DNA from: Bombyx mori
Taxonomy: Eukaryota; Arthropoda; Insecta; Lepidoptera; Bombycidae
Direction of reading: 5' to 3'
Assembly: GCF_030269925.1 (NCBI RefSeq)
Contig: NC_085116.1
Span: 9,982,001-10,046,000 of the forward strand
DNA: 64,000 nt
Shown here: in pieces, positions 21,401-31,949 of the stretch
Layout: each line of letters begins with the position of its first letter
How positions within the stretch are numbered: position 1 is the first letter of the stretch
Notes under the pieces: generated by a model
What the model saw: only the letters and a program-made list of their open reading frames with translations
Database searches by the model: none
What the model was told of the DNA's origin: nothing
Translations under genes and position numbers: made by a program

Positions 21401-24400
21401 GTCCTCCGTCGGACGGATTCCTTTTGTTTGTTTTAAGTTTATTGTATACAAAAGTTTAGGTCTTGGCACTACGAAGTCTGCCGGGTCAGCTAGTAAATAA
21501 AAAATTTTATTGCAACTGAAAACAAATTTATCTTTTAAATCCCTCGGAGAAAATAGATATTTTGTACGCGCGCACAATGTTGGAAACGATATCAAATTAA
21601 TTTTAGCCGACGCCCGTCTCCCAGACAGACAGATTGATTGAGACAACGTTCCAATCGAAATTTACCTGAGATTGAAGATCGGCGAGCGTCGCCTCGTGCT
21701 GCTTCAGAGCGGCGGCGAGCTCGTGAACCCGCGTCGCGCTCGTCTCCTTGTTACGTCTGATCACGGCGGCCTGTTGTCTGAATGGAGCCAATTTGTCCTC
21801 TTGAGGCCCAGAGGTTGCTAGCTTCCGCTGAACTAATTGCTCCATTTCCCCGTTCACAACAGCGATCTATTATAATATATGAATATTTCAAATTTAAACA
21901 TAACCACCAGCGGCACTCGTGGCTTCGCTCGTAACTAAATACAATTTGATAATCTCTATATATAAAATTGAATTGCTGTTCGTTAGTTTCGCTAAAACTC
22001 GAGAACGGCTGTACCGATTTGGCTAATTTTGGTCTTAAATTATTTGTGGAAGTCTAGATGAGGTTTAAAAGGTAGATAAATATGAAAATGCTTGGAATCA
22101 AATAAAAATAACAATTTTGTTTTTCCTTTGATGTTTCCTCCCGTCGGACCGATTCGTTTTATTTGTTTTAAGTTTATTTTATACAAAAGTTTAGATCTTT
22201 TATTTATCGATTGAGGCAATACGAAGTTTGCCGGGTCAGCCAGTAAAACATAAAAGCTATAAGACGATTCAGAAAGGTAACTACGTAAGATAGGGTAGGT
22301 AGGCAGCGGCTTGGCTCTACCCCTGGTATTGCTGAAGTCCACGGGCGACGGTAACCACTCACCATCAGGTAGGCCGTATGCTCTTTTCCCTACAGGGTCA
22401 ATAAAAATAAATAAATATATTTTTAGGTGAACAAACATATACATACATATGTATAAATACATACTGACGTACAATCTCATTTATATAGATATGTATATAT
22501 ATATGTAAATGAAGCTCTCTTGGCCCTTCATTAAATATATTAAATTTCCCGCGCATTAGCTTCGACCATCATAGATAATACTACTAAGATTTACTGGTGG
22601 TAGGACCTCTTGTGAGTCCGCACGGGTAGGTACCACCACCCTGCCTATTTCTACCGTGAAGCAGTAATGCGTTTCGGTTTGAACGGTGGGGCAGCCGTTG
22701 TAACTCTACTGAGACCTTAGAACTTATATCTCAAGGTGGGTGGCGCATTTACGTCGTAGATGTCTATGGGCTCCAGTAACCACTTAACACCAGGTGGGCT
22801 GTGAGCTAGTCCATCCATCAAACTAATAAAAAAAAATGAGAGAATTTTAAATAATAATAAATGAAGGGCCAAGAGAGTTTCATGTAAATATATGTAAAGA
22901 TACTACATTCCTTTATAGTATATTTTTACAGCGCTCTATAGCTCTTATGTAATCATATAGATGGCCCTGTCGATAATGGTGACATGCATTGATATTGAAG
23001 GGTTGACATCTGCCATGTTCGGGCTTATTGTCGTTTCTTTGTTTTCAGGTGAGATACCTATTATAGGTCCACAATGTGATCTGTTGTGTACGTTTTAAGT
23101 TATTAAAATAATAAAACCTTTGTTTTCAGAGCAACGCCATGTTTATTTCAACTTACAATTCCTATTTATAATTCCTAGTAAATTAAATAGAAAAAATGCT
23201 ATATATATATGTATATAATATGTTGATTTCATATGAATTCGATATGTTGTTCCAAAGATAAAAATCCCTACCACCAGCGCCGCCTGTCCGACACTAACGT
23301 AACAATGTTCGTCGGAGTGAGCATGTCGCCCTTTTATGTATGTTTGCAAAGTTTCATATAAATTAGACTAACTAATCTCGAGTTTTAGGTGAACATACAT
23401 ACATTCTCTTTTGTATAAATAGATTACTTCCCGAAGTGTTTTTGATTGTTACTTGAATTCTACTGTCTAAAATATTGATATAAATAAATTTTAACCGATA
23501 GTATTTAGTGAATTACAATTATATAATAATAATTTACATTACATTAAGCAAAATCTCGTACAATCAAGTTCAATAGTTATGTAGGTATCTACTTACACAT
23601 GTATGAACAAACAATATCTACGCTCCACTCTGGATGCCCTAATTTACTCTCAATGTAAATAACCTCATACGGAAAATTCATAACTTCGAAGCAATTACTG
23701 AGCAAATTCAATATTAACTTATAACCAAATAAAATGTTGTTTTATTTTGCGTAGGTTCAAATTTGACGTTTTAAAATTAAAATCATTTTATTATTTACTG
23801 TTTTCAAAGGTTTCTGTCCCTATGTCACTATGTATGCTTAAATCTTTAAGACTACGCAACGGATTTTGATGCGGTTTTAATAGATAGAGTGATTGAAGAG
23901 GAAGATTTGTATGTATAATAACATCCATTAAATAGTGGAGAAATCAATAATAAATAACAGTTTCCGAAGCGAAGCGAGGGCGGGTCGCTAGTAAGTAATA
24001 ATACAGACAGGTAACTGTCTATTACTAATAAAGGACCTCGTTCATTCTAGAACTTGACGGTGTGAAGCATCTAAAAACTCACTGTAAATGAAAGCAGTGG
24101 GTTCAGTATAAAAAGGGTCAATACTTGTTGCGGTAAGGGGGAACAGTAAAAGTAAAATTCATTGAACGAGAATACTTCCGTTCCGGTTTTAAAAGTGGCA
24201 CGGCACAGCCTTTATGTGTAAAGGCAGTGAGATAGATATATAAATAAATAAAACTCAGTTCGGTTGCAACACGTAACTGTGATGAAAGTAAGTTTTTTAA
24301 ATATAAACGAACTATAGATAAATATAAATAAAACCTTATCTTGAACCACATGTAGATCCGATCGACTAGGATGTTGCTCGGCGGCGATGTTTTGCATAAT

Positions 24401-27400
24401 GTTCAATTCCTTCTGTATGTGAGCTGCCTCTTGTGGTAATTTTTCTTTCACCAAATAACTGTTCAACTTAAAAATGAAAATAAAAAGTTATCGTATAATT
24501 CTATGTAAATTGTGGCTAAAAAAGGTTGAGATTTTTTACATTTTAATTGAAAACGAAATCATTTAGAGCCCAAGTAAAATAAAGGTTCCTAGTCTAATTT
24601 AACACATTTAGCCACTGACAACATCATATGTTGTAATTGGTGTTTAAATTGGTATGAAAGTCTTTACTGTTTTTTTTAATTTTAATCCGGATGCCTATTA
24701 TAAAAGCCGCAATCCGTATATCAACAAATATAGAAAAATTGTTAGGTAATCTCTCTTTCTGTCTTGGGTCTCTAGGTTGGCACTGAGCGGCCCAAACCGG
24801 TAAAGTAAATTCTCTAAATAAATAGTATATAAGGTACATACATAAATGATGAAATGATATTTAAAACGATTAAATATAAAGAAAATACAGGTTCTCGCAT
24901 TGAAACGATCAATCGATTCATCAAATTAATGGCAACCCTACCTTTAAACCATATCGCATTATTACAGTAGGATCAACCTGCACGACTGGACAAACATAGT
25001 CTGTTCCAAACCAGTCATTACGTAAATCTAGAAATTAAATCCTGAATATTGATTAGTACATAATTTGGAAGCATTTATACCAACTCTAATATAGTATCCC
25101 AACATAATCACAGGACTACGAATACATAAGATGATAACGTTATATCGCGTGTATTAACAATGAAATAACTATGATATTATTATATAAAAATAAAATATAT
25201 ACTTGTATTTCCTCTTGTAAATGCTTAATGATATCCGTAGGGGTTTTCGTAGCAGCGCTTTGACCATGAATTACATTTAAATATCGTTTTAGCTGATCAG
25301 AAGCTAAATTCAATTGAGACTGTTGAGTATCAAACTGAAAATAACCAATAATTTTGTCACATTTTCATTTAAAATGAATGAAATTTTCATTATTTTCCTC
25401 TACTGCTACATAGTTACCTGAAGCTCTAATTCTTTTGCTTTTTCTTGTTGAAGTCGTAACGTTTTGCTTAAATTCAATAACTCATCTTTATTATGAACAT
25501 CTACCAAATTAACCTGAACACTTTCTAATCTCTTTATAACTAAAAAAAAAAAGTTACAAGAATTAGTCAATATACAATATCAAAACTCATTGCTTATTAT
25601 TAATAAAAGCATTGCTACTAATTTTGGATAAAGATTAATCATTATTAACTAGAATTACCTACCAATTTTTTTTTTCTTTTTCGATAAATTTTGAATTAGT
25701 GATTTACGGATACCATTATTTTTCAAAAATAACTACTGTCGTAATTACGTTAACTAACAAAATGTGTGAAATATTTATCTCGTAAATCAAAAATTTTGTG
25801 TTTCACTGGCGTTCTCGACTCTAGATTTAGGTATAGGATATGTCATTAGGTATACCTATAGATCGAGATCCTTACCCATGTCTCTCTCGACTGCCATCTC
25901 TTTGATATCATTAATGATTTCAGAAGCGTTCTCCTTTTCCAACATTCTTGTTCTTTTGTGAGCGTCTTTGAACTCGTCGATCAAACTTTGATATTGATCC
26001 AGCAGGTCTTGTATCGTATTGTTACGAACTACGTCAGAAGGTATATCTGGTATTTTGAGATACCTAAAATTGTCTTGTTTTTTTTAATGATTAACCGTGA
26101 AAACCCTAACGCAAATCTGCCTTTTCTTAAATAAGGATGAACTAGTTAGAGCTCGTGTGTATATAATATTAATATTTTTATAGGAGAGAGAACCTGAGCA
26201 CCCAACAATAAATATTTCAGGTCGCGTGGTGGAACAATCCGGATACACTAATTTACCCCAAATACGTTTTCAAAATATTCACATTATTATCAAGTCTGAC
26301 GATTTAAAAATAATGATATAAAGTTAAATAAGAACAGAAATGAATTACAAGATTGTCGTAATCAACAAAGGTGAACCTGATACTGTTATTATCTTGGCTT
26401 GAAAGGATTTTAATTGACTATATTTAATTAATTGTTACCTTATTAGTTTTTTTAAAAATCAAGTTAGTTTATATGACATATATTAGTTCAAAAAGAAAGT
26501 TCCCATTACATACCAAATAAACGCAATCGTCCGGATGGATATAGGGTACAAGTATATTTTTAAATAGGTATCTTACCTTCCAATTCAAATTCTAACGTTC
26601 TGTTTAAGATTACTTATTGCAATACGTTTCGTAGAAAAAGATCGAAATTAATTCAACCATTTATCGAGACACAACAGTTGTAATATGATTTAGAAACACG
26701 AAAATCCTAGTTTCTTATTCCATTCAGTCTTTCAAATTAGTCCTCTAAGACTGGAATTCAAATTGAATAAAAAAACTCACAAACTCACAAAATAATGGTA
26801 GGCAGCGGCTTGGTTGTACCCCTGGCATGGCTGACGTCCAAGAGCGACGGTGACCACTTACCATCAAGTGGGCCGTATGCTCGTCTGCATACAAAGGCAA
26901 CAAAAAAAATACGCCATATAACTATTTGTCCTTACTTTGCGAGATATGCTGTGTTTTTAACTTGTTCCTTATTCGACAAGAGCCAATGTAAAACATGATG
27001 AATAGTTCTGGAGTCACCGGCGAGAAGTTGGGACCTAAACCGCGTTGGCTCAACAGTGCTCGGCGGCCGATATTTCACACTGCCTAGCATTTCTAGAAGA
27101 CGAAATGATACCGTTTCAGAATCGTCTTCATTGACGTCCAACTGTAAAATTTTAATTCAATATTTATTTATTATTCCGTGCTTAAAGGCTGCGGTAGCTA
27201 CGTAAGCTTCTGCTTTGTTTTATTTTTTATTATCTTAAAAAATAAACAACGCACTAAAAGTATCTCACTAGTGGGACTATTTTGTCATGATTATTTTATG
27301 GTACGTAGGAAAAACAATTTAAACCATTTTAAACTTAACACTAACAATAAGGTGTAGGTACTTGGTCCGCCGATTTTCTCGCCGGATCTTTTCAGTGGGT

Positions 27401-27763
27401 CGCGATTCCAATTCAGTTGTAGATTTTGCGAAGCACTGCTTTTGCTAGGGCTAGGGTTACCAAATTCTTCCAAGTTCAAGGGCTCACCTACCAGTTCGGG
27501 CGTAACTGGAATAGCCCCTTAGGCTACCAGCAAATAGGTAAGGAAAAGTTTACTTACCTAAGAAATAGGGTTTTCCTACTAATTGTGCAAACAAGAATGT
27601 ACCATAATAAATATACCTTTTCACCAGCTCCCAAATTGACAAGCAAATCAACTAGCAACTGAAGTAATTGCTTCTCATCGAGGGCATCAAATTGTATCAA
27701 ATAGTAGTTCCTCCCTAAAGTTGAATTAATTTCTTTAACTATAAACTTAATTTGCTCCGTCAT
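18259..27763 (-). CDS. IFT81: IFT81, intraflagellar transport protein 81 (whole gene, 11 coding exons)
   Basis: IFT81 is a core IFT-B subunit. With IFT74 it binds tubulin and carries it into growing cilia, which in insects means sensory neurons and sperm. Coding exons are 27763-27617, 27141-26936, 26063-25876, 25539-25418, 25334-25203, 24466-24335, 21866-21666, 19614-19495, 19411-19235, 19160-18774 and 18426-18259. All junctions are AG/GT, every phase agrees, and they sum to 659 residues plus stop, close to the roughly 676 of vertebrate IFT81. Residues 1-120 form the calponin-homology-like tubulin-binding head (MTEQIKFIV, ALDEKQLLQLL, MLGSVKYRPP, WLLSNKEQVKNTAYLAK). The rest is coiled coil. 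Introns hold Helitron and SINE insertions. An X-box sits upstream. Confidence 0.95.
18517..18758 (+). repeat. Bm1 SINE in IFT81 last intron
   Basis: A plus-strand Bm1 copy lacking the tRNA-like head, from ACTGGTGGTACGACC to CGTCCACCAATCAAAGAAAAAAAA. It fills about 240 of the 347 bases of the intron and is antisense to IFT81. Its A-rich end reaches to within about 15 bases of the exon 10 donor. Confidence 0.9.
18774..19160 (-). CDS. IFT81: IFT81 coding exon 10
   Basis: Residues 476-604, phase 0 to 0. The acceptor GGAAAATAG before ATAGTTGCA was chosen because it is the one that keeps phase 0; a nearby CAG at 19145 would shift frame. Donor GTAAAG. Long coiled coil (VRQEIQPLADKIKPVKEEF, MEALKLKVSDLKRIVENLEK). 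A Bm1 SINE tail begins about 15 bases into the following intron. Confidence 0.93.
19235..19411 (-). CDS. IFT81: IFT81 coding exon 9
   Basis: Residues 417-475, phase 0 to 0. Acceptor TACGTTTAG, donor GTACGT. SEAGILARTIQII continues the conserved coiled coil. An acidic DDEKDLLSKDDDN loop follows. Confidence 0.92.
19495..19614 (-). CDS. IFT81: IFT81 coding exon 8
   Basis: Residues 377-416, phase 0 to 0. Acceptor ATTTTACTAG, donor GTAAAC. VLRGEELKKYVNSLRTKSTV is one of the best conserved stretches of the family. Confidence 0.95.
19615..21228. other. IFT81 intron 7 (first part)
   Basis: Intronic and AT-rich. It contains the dispersed repeat at 20808-20924 and a small relic near 20548-20580. No further exon is needed, because exons 7 and 8 join in phase 0. 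Confidence 0.6.
20808..20924 (+). repeat. Dispersed GGCAGCGGCTTGG repeat with poly(A)
   Basis: A poly(A)-tailed repeat unit: GGTAGGCAGCGGCTTGGCTC, then CCATCAGGTAGGCCGTACGC, ending GGGCAATAAAAAAAA. Copies recur at 22298, 26797 and 38631 in the same orientation. It is probably a SINE or the 3' end of a LINE; I cannot name it with certainty. Confidence 0.8.
21229..21493 (+). mobile_element. Helitron-like non-autonomous element, copy A
   Basis: Shares with 21953-22243 the blocks GAATTGCTGTTCGTTAGT, GAGAACGGCTGGACCGATTT and GTAGATAAATATGAAAATGC, and ends TGCCGGGTCAGCTAG before a T. A CTAG end with GC-rich sequence just inside is typical of lepidopteran Helitrons. It lies downstream (in gene sense) of IFT81 exon 7. 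Confidence 0.72.
21666..21866 (-). CDS. IFT81: IFT81 coding exon 7
   Basis: Residues 310-376, phase 0 to 0. Acceptor TATAATAG, donor GTAAAT. It carries GEMEQLVQRKL, APFRQQAAVIRRNKE and LAAALKQHEATLADLQ. It is more GC-rich than its neighbours and lies between two Helitron ends of the same orientation. Confidence 0.93.
21953..22243 (+). mobile_element. Helitron-like non-autonomous element, copy B
   Basis: Starts TCTCTATATATAAAATTG and ends TGCCGGGTCAGCCAG before a T, with the same internal blocks and orientation as the copy at 21229-21493. The TC start and CTAG-type end fit Helitrons; here the terminal motif has drifted to CCAG. It lies just upstream of IFT81 exon 7. Confidence 0.72.
22298..22409 (+). 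repeat. Dispersed GGCAGCGGCTTGG repeat
   Basis: Second copy of the poly(A)-tailed unit described at 20808, from GGTAGGCAGCGGCTTGGCTC to GGGTCAATAAAAATAA. Intronic in IFT81. Confidence 0.8.
22511..22881. mobile_element. MITE with 8-bp target duplication, carrying a Bm1 insertion
   Basis: The arms are GAAGCTCTCTTGGCCCTTCA (22511) and its near-perfect inverse TGAAGGGCCAAGAGAGTTTC (ends 22881). Both flanks show ATGTAAAT (22503-22510 and 22882-22889), an 8-bp duplication as made by hAT-like transposases. The interior is almost entirely a Bm1 SINE. Without it the MITE would be about 125 bp. Confidence 0.78.
22592..22836 (+). repeat. Bm1 SINE inside a MITE
   Basis: A well-preserved Bm1 without the tRNA-like head, from TTACTGGTGGTAGGACC to ATCAAACTAATAAAAAAAAA. 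It sits between the inverted arms of the 22511-22881 MITE and therefore inserted later than that element. Confidence 0.9.
22890..24334. other. IFT81 intron 6, second part
   Basis: AT-rich intron. It contains a Helitron 3' end near 23840-23991 and nothing else recognisable. Confidence 0.5.
23840..23991 (+). mobile_element. Helitron 3' end
   Basis: The sequence ACTACGCAACGGATTTTGATGCGG, then GAAGCGAAGCGAGGGCGGGTCGCTAG before a T, is a typical lepidopteran Helitron terminus with CTAG end and GC-rich hairpin. The 5' limit is not visible. Confidence 0.65.
24335..24466 (-). CDS. IFT81: IFT81 coding exon 6
   Basis: Residues 266-309, phase 0 to 0. Acceptor ATTTTTAAG, donor GTTTTA (a weak but valid GT). 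LNSYLVKEKLPQEAAHIQKE follows directly on the EEIQ of exon 5, as in family members. Confidence 0.9.
25203..25334 (-). CDS. IFT81: IFT81 coding exon 5
   Basis: Residues 222-265, phase 0 to 0. Acceptor TTATTTTCAG, donor GTATAT after CAA. It carries LASDQLKRYLNVIHG and PTDIIKHLQEEIQ. Confidence 0.92.
25418..25539 (-). CDS. IFT81: IFT81 coding exon 4
   Basis: Residues 181-221. Acceptor is a long T run then TAG, donor GTAACT, leaving in phase 0. Sequence IKRLESVQVNLVD and LRLQQEKAKELELQ, coiled coil aligned with the family segment after the head. Confidence 0.93.
25876..26063 (-). CDS. IFT81: IFT81 coding exon 3
   Basis: Residues 118-180. Acceptor CAATTTTAG, donor GTAAGG; it enters after two bases and leaves after one. 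It spans the link from head to coiled coil (YLKIPDIPSDVV, then DQYQSLIDEFKDAHK). Confidence 0.93.
26064..26935. other. IFT81 intron 2
   Basis: Intronic. The only feature is the dispersed repeat at 26797-26910, whose A-rich end lies about 25 bases from the exon 2 donor. Confidence 0.6.
26797..26910 (+). repeat. Dispersed GGCAGCGGCTTGG repeat
   Basis: Third copy of the unit described at 20808: GGTAGGCAGCGGCTTGGTTG, CCATCAAGTGGGCCGTATGC and a GGCAACAAAAAAAA tail. It is close to the IFT81 exon 2 splice donor at 26935. Confidence 0.8.
26936..27141 (-). CDS. IFT81: IFT81 coding exon 2
   Basis: Residues 50-117 and two bases of 118. Acceptor TTTTACAG, donor GTAAGG. It contains LLEMLGSVKYRPP and HHVLHWLLSNKEQVKNTAYL, the second half of the tubulin-binding head. 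Confidence 0.95.
27360..27549 (+). repeat. LINE 3' fragment (GATCCGGCGAGAAACTCAG family)
   Basis: A diverged copy of the repeat at 28525-28990, in the opposite orientation. It keeps GCCGGATCTTTTCAGTGGGTCGCG, GAAGCACTGCTTTTGCTAGG and CTCACCTAC, ending GGTAAGGAAAAG. This resembles the 3' region of a Bombyx LINE, BMC1 as I recall. It lies in IFT81 intron 1. Confidence 0.65.
27617..27763 (-). CDS. IFT81: IFT81 coding exon 1
   Basis: Residues 1-49, from the ATG at 27763-27761 to GGTGAAAAG before donor GTATAT (phase 0). MTEQIKFIVKEIN and FDALDEKQLLQLL are the conserved start of the IFT81 N-terminal head. Confidence 0.95.
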
Positions 27764-27854
27764 TTTCTACAAGCCCCTTGCACGTTTTATTAGAATTCAG
27801 CAAAAGACGCGTTGCCTTTACAGAAATAATGGTTTACATTTGTTGTTATAAATT

Positions 27855-27868
27855 GTCGTCATGGTAAC
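27855..27868. promoter_or_regulatory. RFX X-box upstream of IFT81
   Basis: GTCGTCATGGTAAC fits the consensus RYYNYYATRRNRAC at every position. It lies 92-105 bp upstream of the IFT81 ATG. RFX factors bind this nearly palindromic site and activate ciliary genes in nematodes, flies and vertebrates, and IFT genes usually carry it within about 150 bp of the start. Context and match together make it a strong candidate. Confidence 0.8.
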
Positions 27869-28524
27869 ATTGATTTAGAGAACAGCATAGATAATAAACT
27901 TATTATTTAAAAAGAAATAAGTACAAACGTTACGCTAGAGAAAAGGTAAGTAAAATGTTCACTGTGTACCTAATGTCTAACTCTGTATATAGACATACGA
28001 AAACATGGTACAACTAGTGTTAGATGGATACAGGAGACATCGTAACGTCGCCGCTGTCACTCACCTTGGAACATAAGGTCGAATACTTAATTAGATAACA
28101 ATTGCAAAGTCGCAAATGTTCATTGAGACCATTTTGTGTCTGCCCTATCTGATACCACTCGCATCTACCATATAACTAATGGGTTTCGGTTTATAGTTGT
28201 TTAACGGTAATTCCTGAGGGCAGAAAGGTTTTCGGCAATCTTATTCTAGATGCGGCAGTATGATGCCCAACGCCTAGTCTTAGACGCCGATGAATGTTAG
28301 TACTCTGAGTTATATAACCAAAAAACATGAGCAACTGAAAGCAGCGCTCACCAAGCATACTCTTAACCCAGAAAATTTGCAAAATAATCAATACCTGTAA
28401 TGTAATTGAAACTTAGAGATATTCTAAAGTATGGCGAACGTTTTTCTTGGGCTCTGATAGCTGTATCACACAAGTCGAGTCATCAACACGTTTTGAATAT
28501 TGCTAGCTCTCTGCCCGGTGCCTC
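27869..28524. other. Intergenic, upstream of IFT81
   Basis: No coding signal. A minus-strand open frame at 28391-28191 has a LINE-like feel (RRLRLGVGHHTAASRIRLPK) but is too short to assign. Confidence 0.4.
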
Positions 28525-28990
28525 CTTTTTTTTTTCCTACCTAAGCTGATAGCCTTAGGGGCTATTTCAGCGTAACCCTAACGTTTGTAGGTGAGCTCAC
28601 GGGGCTCAAACCTGATGACGTTGCTAACACGAACCCTAGCAAGAGCCGTGCTTCGCAGAATCTACCACCGGATCGGAACGCGACCCACTGAGAAGATCCG
28701 GCGAGAAACTCAGTGGGCTGTGTCTGAGAGTTAATTTACTCGTCGAGCCCTTCGTCGCAAGCGACGGGTTCGACGAGAACGGTGACCGGTGCTTGAAGTA
28801 CCTAAAAGCACCGTTAGTGGATCGGGAGGATCCGAGATGACGTGTTTTGGGCGACGTCGACTGCTTTCCATTCTGTCCGCAGGATCGGGAATGTAGTTAC
28901 CGGCGGCCACGATGAGAGGGTTCTCGTGTCGTGCCGCTTTATCGAAGTGGCCGGTGCCTCCGCTGCACGGAATTCATATGTAGGCAGAGG
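28525..28990 (-). repeat. LINE 3' fragment with poly(A)
   Basis: The longest copy of this family in the window. On the minus strand it ends in a poly(A) (11 T at 28525-28535). It includes the GGATCCTCCCGATCCACTAA, CGTCGAACCCGTCGC and CTTCTCAGTGGGTCGCG blocks. Resemblance is to a Bombyx L1-type LINE, probably BMC1. It is truncated 5' and has no open reverse transcriptase frame. Confidence 0.75.
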
Positions 28991-31204
28991 GTGACCCGTG
29001 TTCAGTAGTGGGATGAATGGGGTAGAGTAAAGATCCTTTATTCCTTTCCGCGCTCCAAAACATTTGGCCATAATCGTTTCAGTGGTAGGGGATTTTGAGT
29101 GAAAATGTAAGATATACTTTGGTATTAAAAGTATTACACGGTATACCATATAAGAGTATTTTTATAAATTACAAAAACTTTTTTGAAAATCCGCTTTTAA
29201 AGGAACCTAAACCTATATTACGTATATAGCCAATTAATCTCAAACTGTTAAACCTATATTAAAAGGTTTTGCAGTTTTGAAGAAAAGCGTCACGAACAAA
29301 CTGATCGACAGATAGAAAATAATTCTAGAAATGGCTAGCTTATATTCTACTGTTGCTCCTAAGTGACAGGTTGTTTGTGGTTGTTTGTTTTTTTACTTTT
29401 TTCAATGTACAGACAAAGCGGAATGTACTCTTCTATTGTATTATTATATTTATTAAAACCTGTATCGCCAAATATACAAAAATAATTAATTAAAACAATT
29501 AATTGAAGATTTTTTGTCTTTTTTTTTATCGGACTTCACTTTCTATTTATTTAGTAAAAAAAAGTAACTCGTCGTCTTATGTATCATTTTAATTAAAACG
29601 AAACAAACAGACTTGTTCATTCCGAAAGGATTGCAATAACACAAACTTCATTTGGATAATTATATTTCTTTTTTGTTACAATCATTTATCATTGTGTTGT
29701 AATCGTCAGAATCTTAACAATTTTCGCTTACATTATAATGAAATTTGTGCCTACTTCAATTATGTTAATCACTCATCTGATATAATGTAATACGCATTAT
29801 CATATGCTACCACCTCACAGCCTTTACCATTTTACCGAAAACTTAGTGATTGTGATTCGTTTGTGATTTATGTCATGACTGCAAAAAAATAATCACCATA
29901 TTAGTTAGTATTTACACTAACGAAACTCCATTGGCGCGATGGCGTTATAACTATCTAGCACCGATTTTAGTAACCTAAATAAGTCGCAATTAAAACAAAT
30001 CAACTGGTCGCGTGTGGCAAAACGTAGTGCAAGTTCTCAATCATTTGCAATAATTCTTCTTCAAGCTGCTTAGCACCCGACTATATGCGGCCTCTTGCAG
30101 TAAGAGTTTATTTCCAAATAAAGTTAAATCTAAATATAAATAAGGTGTTACAATTGACACAAAAAAAAGAAATACTTTGCACTAACGTTTTCCATAACAA
30201 AAAATAGCACTATTTCAGCAGTATTAGGATTCAATATTAAATTAAATTTCCTATTTATAACTACGGTACGCACCAATTAACCTCTAAATTTTAATTATTG
30301 AATCAAATTACCATTTATAAAATTATGAAAATCGATATTGATTCTAATGTCACTAATATTGATCATAATAAACATATTAATTTGTACTCTTCTAAATTAA
30401 TGGAAATTCAATTATATACAATGACACAATACAAAACTATTACTAAACAAGTAATCATATCAATCATATGCACGACAGACAACATTCAAGCTAAAATGAG
30501 ATTTGGAATTTAAAAAATGATAACTAAATTTAAATAAAGCATCTTCACTACGGTTAAGTCTCACTATTTACCTATAATTATATAATTATTACAACCCTTA
30601 CGATACTACAGACTTTTCGGTGACGGAATTGTTTCCGATAATTTACAAAACACCGTCAATAGATTGATTATAAACATATTATAAGAAAATATTGTGATGT
30701 TACAAAACTACTTCGAACGTATTATTTCGCACATAAATATGTCTTGAATTTATAGAGAAATTGTTCGTAGCCGTGATTGTAATGGACGCACAAGTTAACG
30801 AGATAGTCCACTTTTGCTTAAATGAATGAGGCGTGGGAATGTTTAAACTAGAGCTACATACGTCCGCTACGAAACAAACACAATTGCGGTGCAACACTTC
30901 GTCTTGCTCACTCTGCCATCGGTCATTTATAAATGCAGGAAGCGACGAGATGACCGAACGTAATATAAATAAATAAAAAATTGTCAAAATAATCTAAAAT
31001 TTGAGAAACCTAAACAATAAATACACAAAATCAAAACATAAAAATTGCAGCATCCTCTACTGTAACGGCCGATAAAAAACAACAAATCGACAATAGTTGG
31101 ACAGTTAACATTCACAAAAACTAATCGAATTATTTCTTAAAAGCTCTTCAATCAAGGAAGAATGTCTAACGATATCAAACAAACGCTAAGTTTCCAAATT
31201 AACT
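28991..31204. other. Intergenic and milton 3' UTR
   Basis: AT-rich. The part next to 31205 should be the milton 3' untranslated region, but no AATAAA on the minus strand is seen in the first 1 kb. The open frames are short and unremarkable. Confidence 0.45.
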
Positions 31205-31949
31205 TCACAGGAGTCCACCTTTTCTACCAAAAAGCATACTGAATGTGCCGAGCGGCGAGGCATGCGCGGGTGGTGCCGGGCCCCCCAGCGGGCCCCCCAC
31301 CGTGCCTAGATCTGAGCGGGGGCGGGGGGCACGCGCACGCGGTCGCCGGCCGCGGTTTGGAGCGCTCAGCTCTAACGCGCCCGACCCTGGTGTTGCTGGC
31401 ACTCCTAATGGCGTTTCACTGCTCTCCCCCCGTTCCTGGGGAGGGGCGGCCGGGGATCGCAACGTTCGTTTCAAGCACGTCAGTTGTTCCATCGGACTGC
31501 GATGTACAAGCCCCGTGTAAAGTGAACCCGGCGTCTGCAGGGCGAGCGGCGCTGGCGAACCTTCGGAGTTAGGTGAGGTTCCGGCGAGGTATCTGCGCCG
31601 CAGTATCGACGTGCCGCTCGCAATGAGCGAGTGCAAAGAGGGAGGCGCGTCACCGGGGCGAGGTGTGGGTGGCGGAGAAGAGTCTGGCGAACCCAGTAGA
31701 GGGCTGTTGGCAGGGGTGGCGGTCGGCGTGAAGTGCGGCCGCGAGGGTGGCAGACAGACTGATTCTCGCCTGGAGTGCACTGGGGAGACGGCGGCGGAGG
31801 AGCGGCGCGACGTGAGCCGCGAGCTCCACGCGGTGCCGAGTACACTGCTGGAGAGACTGCTCATCCCGCTACTGCACACGCTGCTCACGCTGCTGCCCGC
31901 GAGGCTGCCGTCGTTGGGATGTAGCACGGTGCTGTCGAAGCACACGGAG
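31205..31949 (-). CDS. milt: milton terminal coding exon
   Basis: 247 residues and the TGA at 31205-31207. Acceptor TTGCTAAAG. A Ser/Pro/Arg-rich, probably disordered tail ([52 protein letters not shown]). It is very GC-rich, which creates long antisense open frames that are not genes. Confidence 0.92.
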
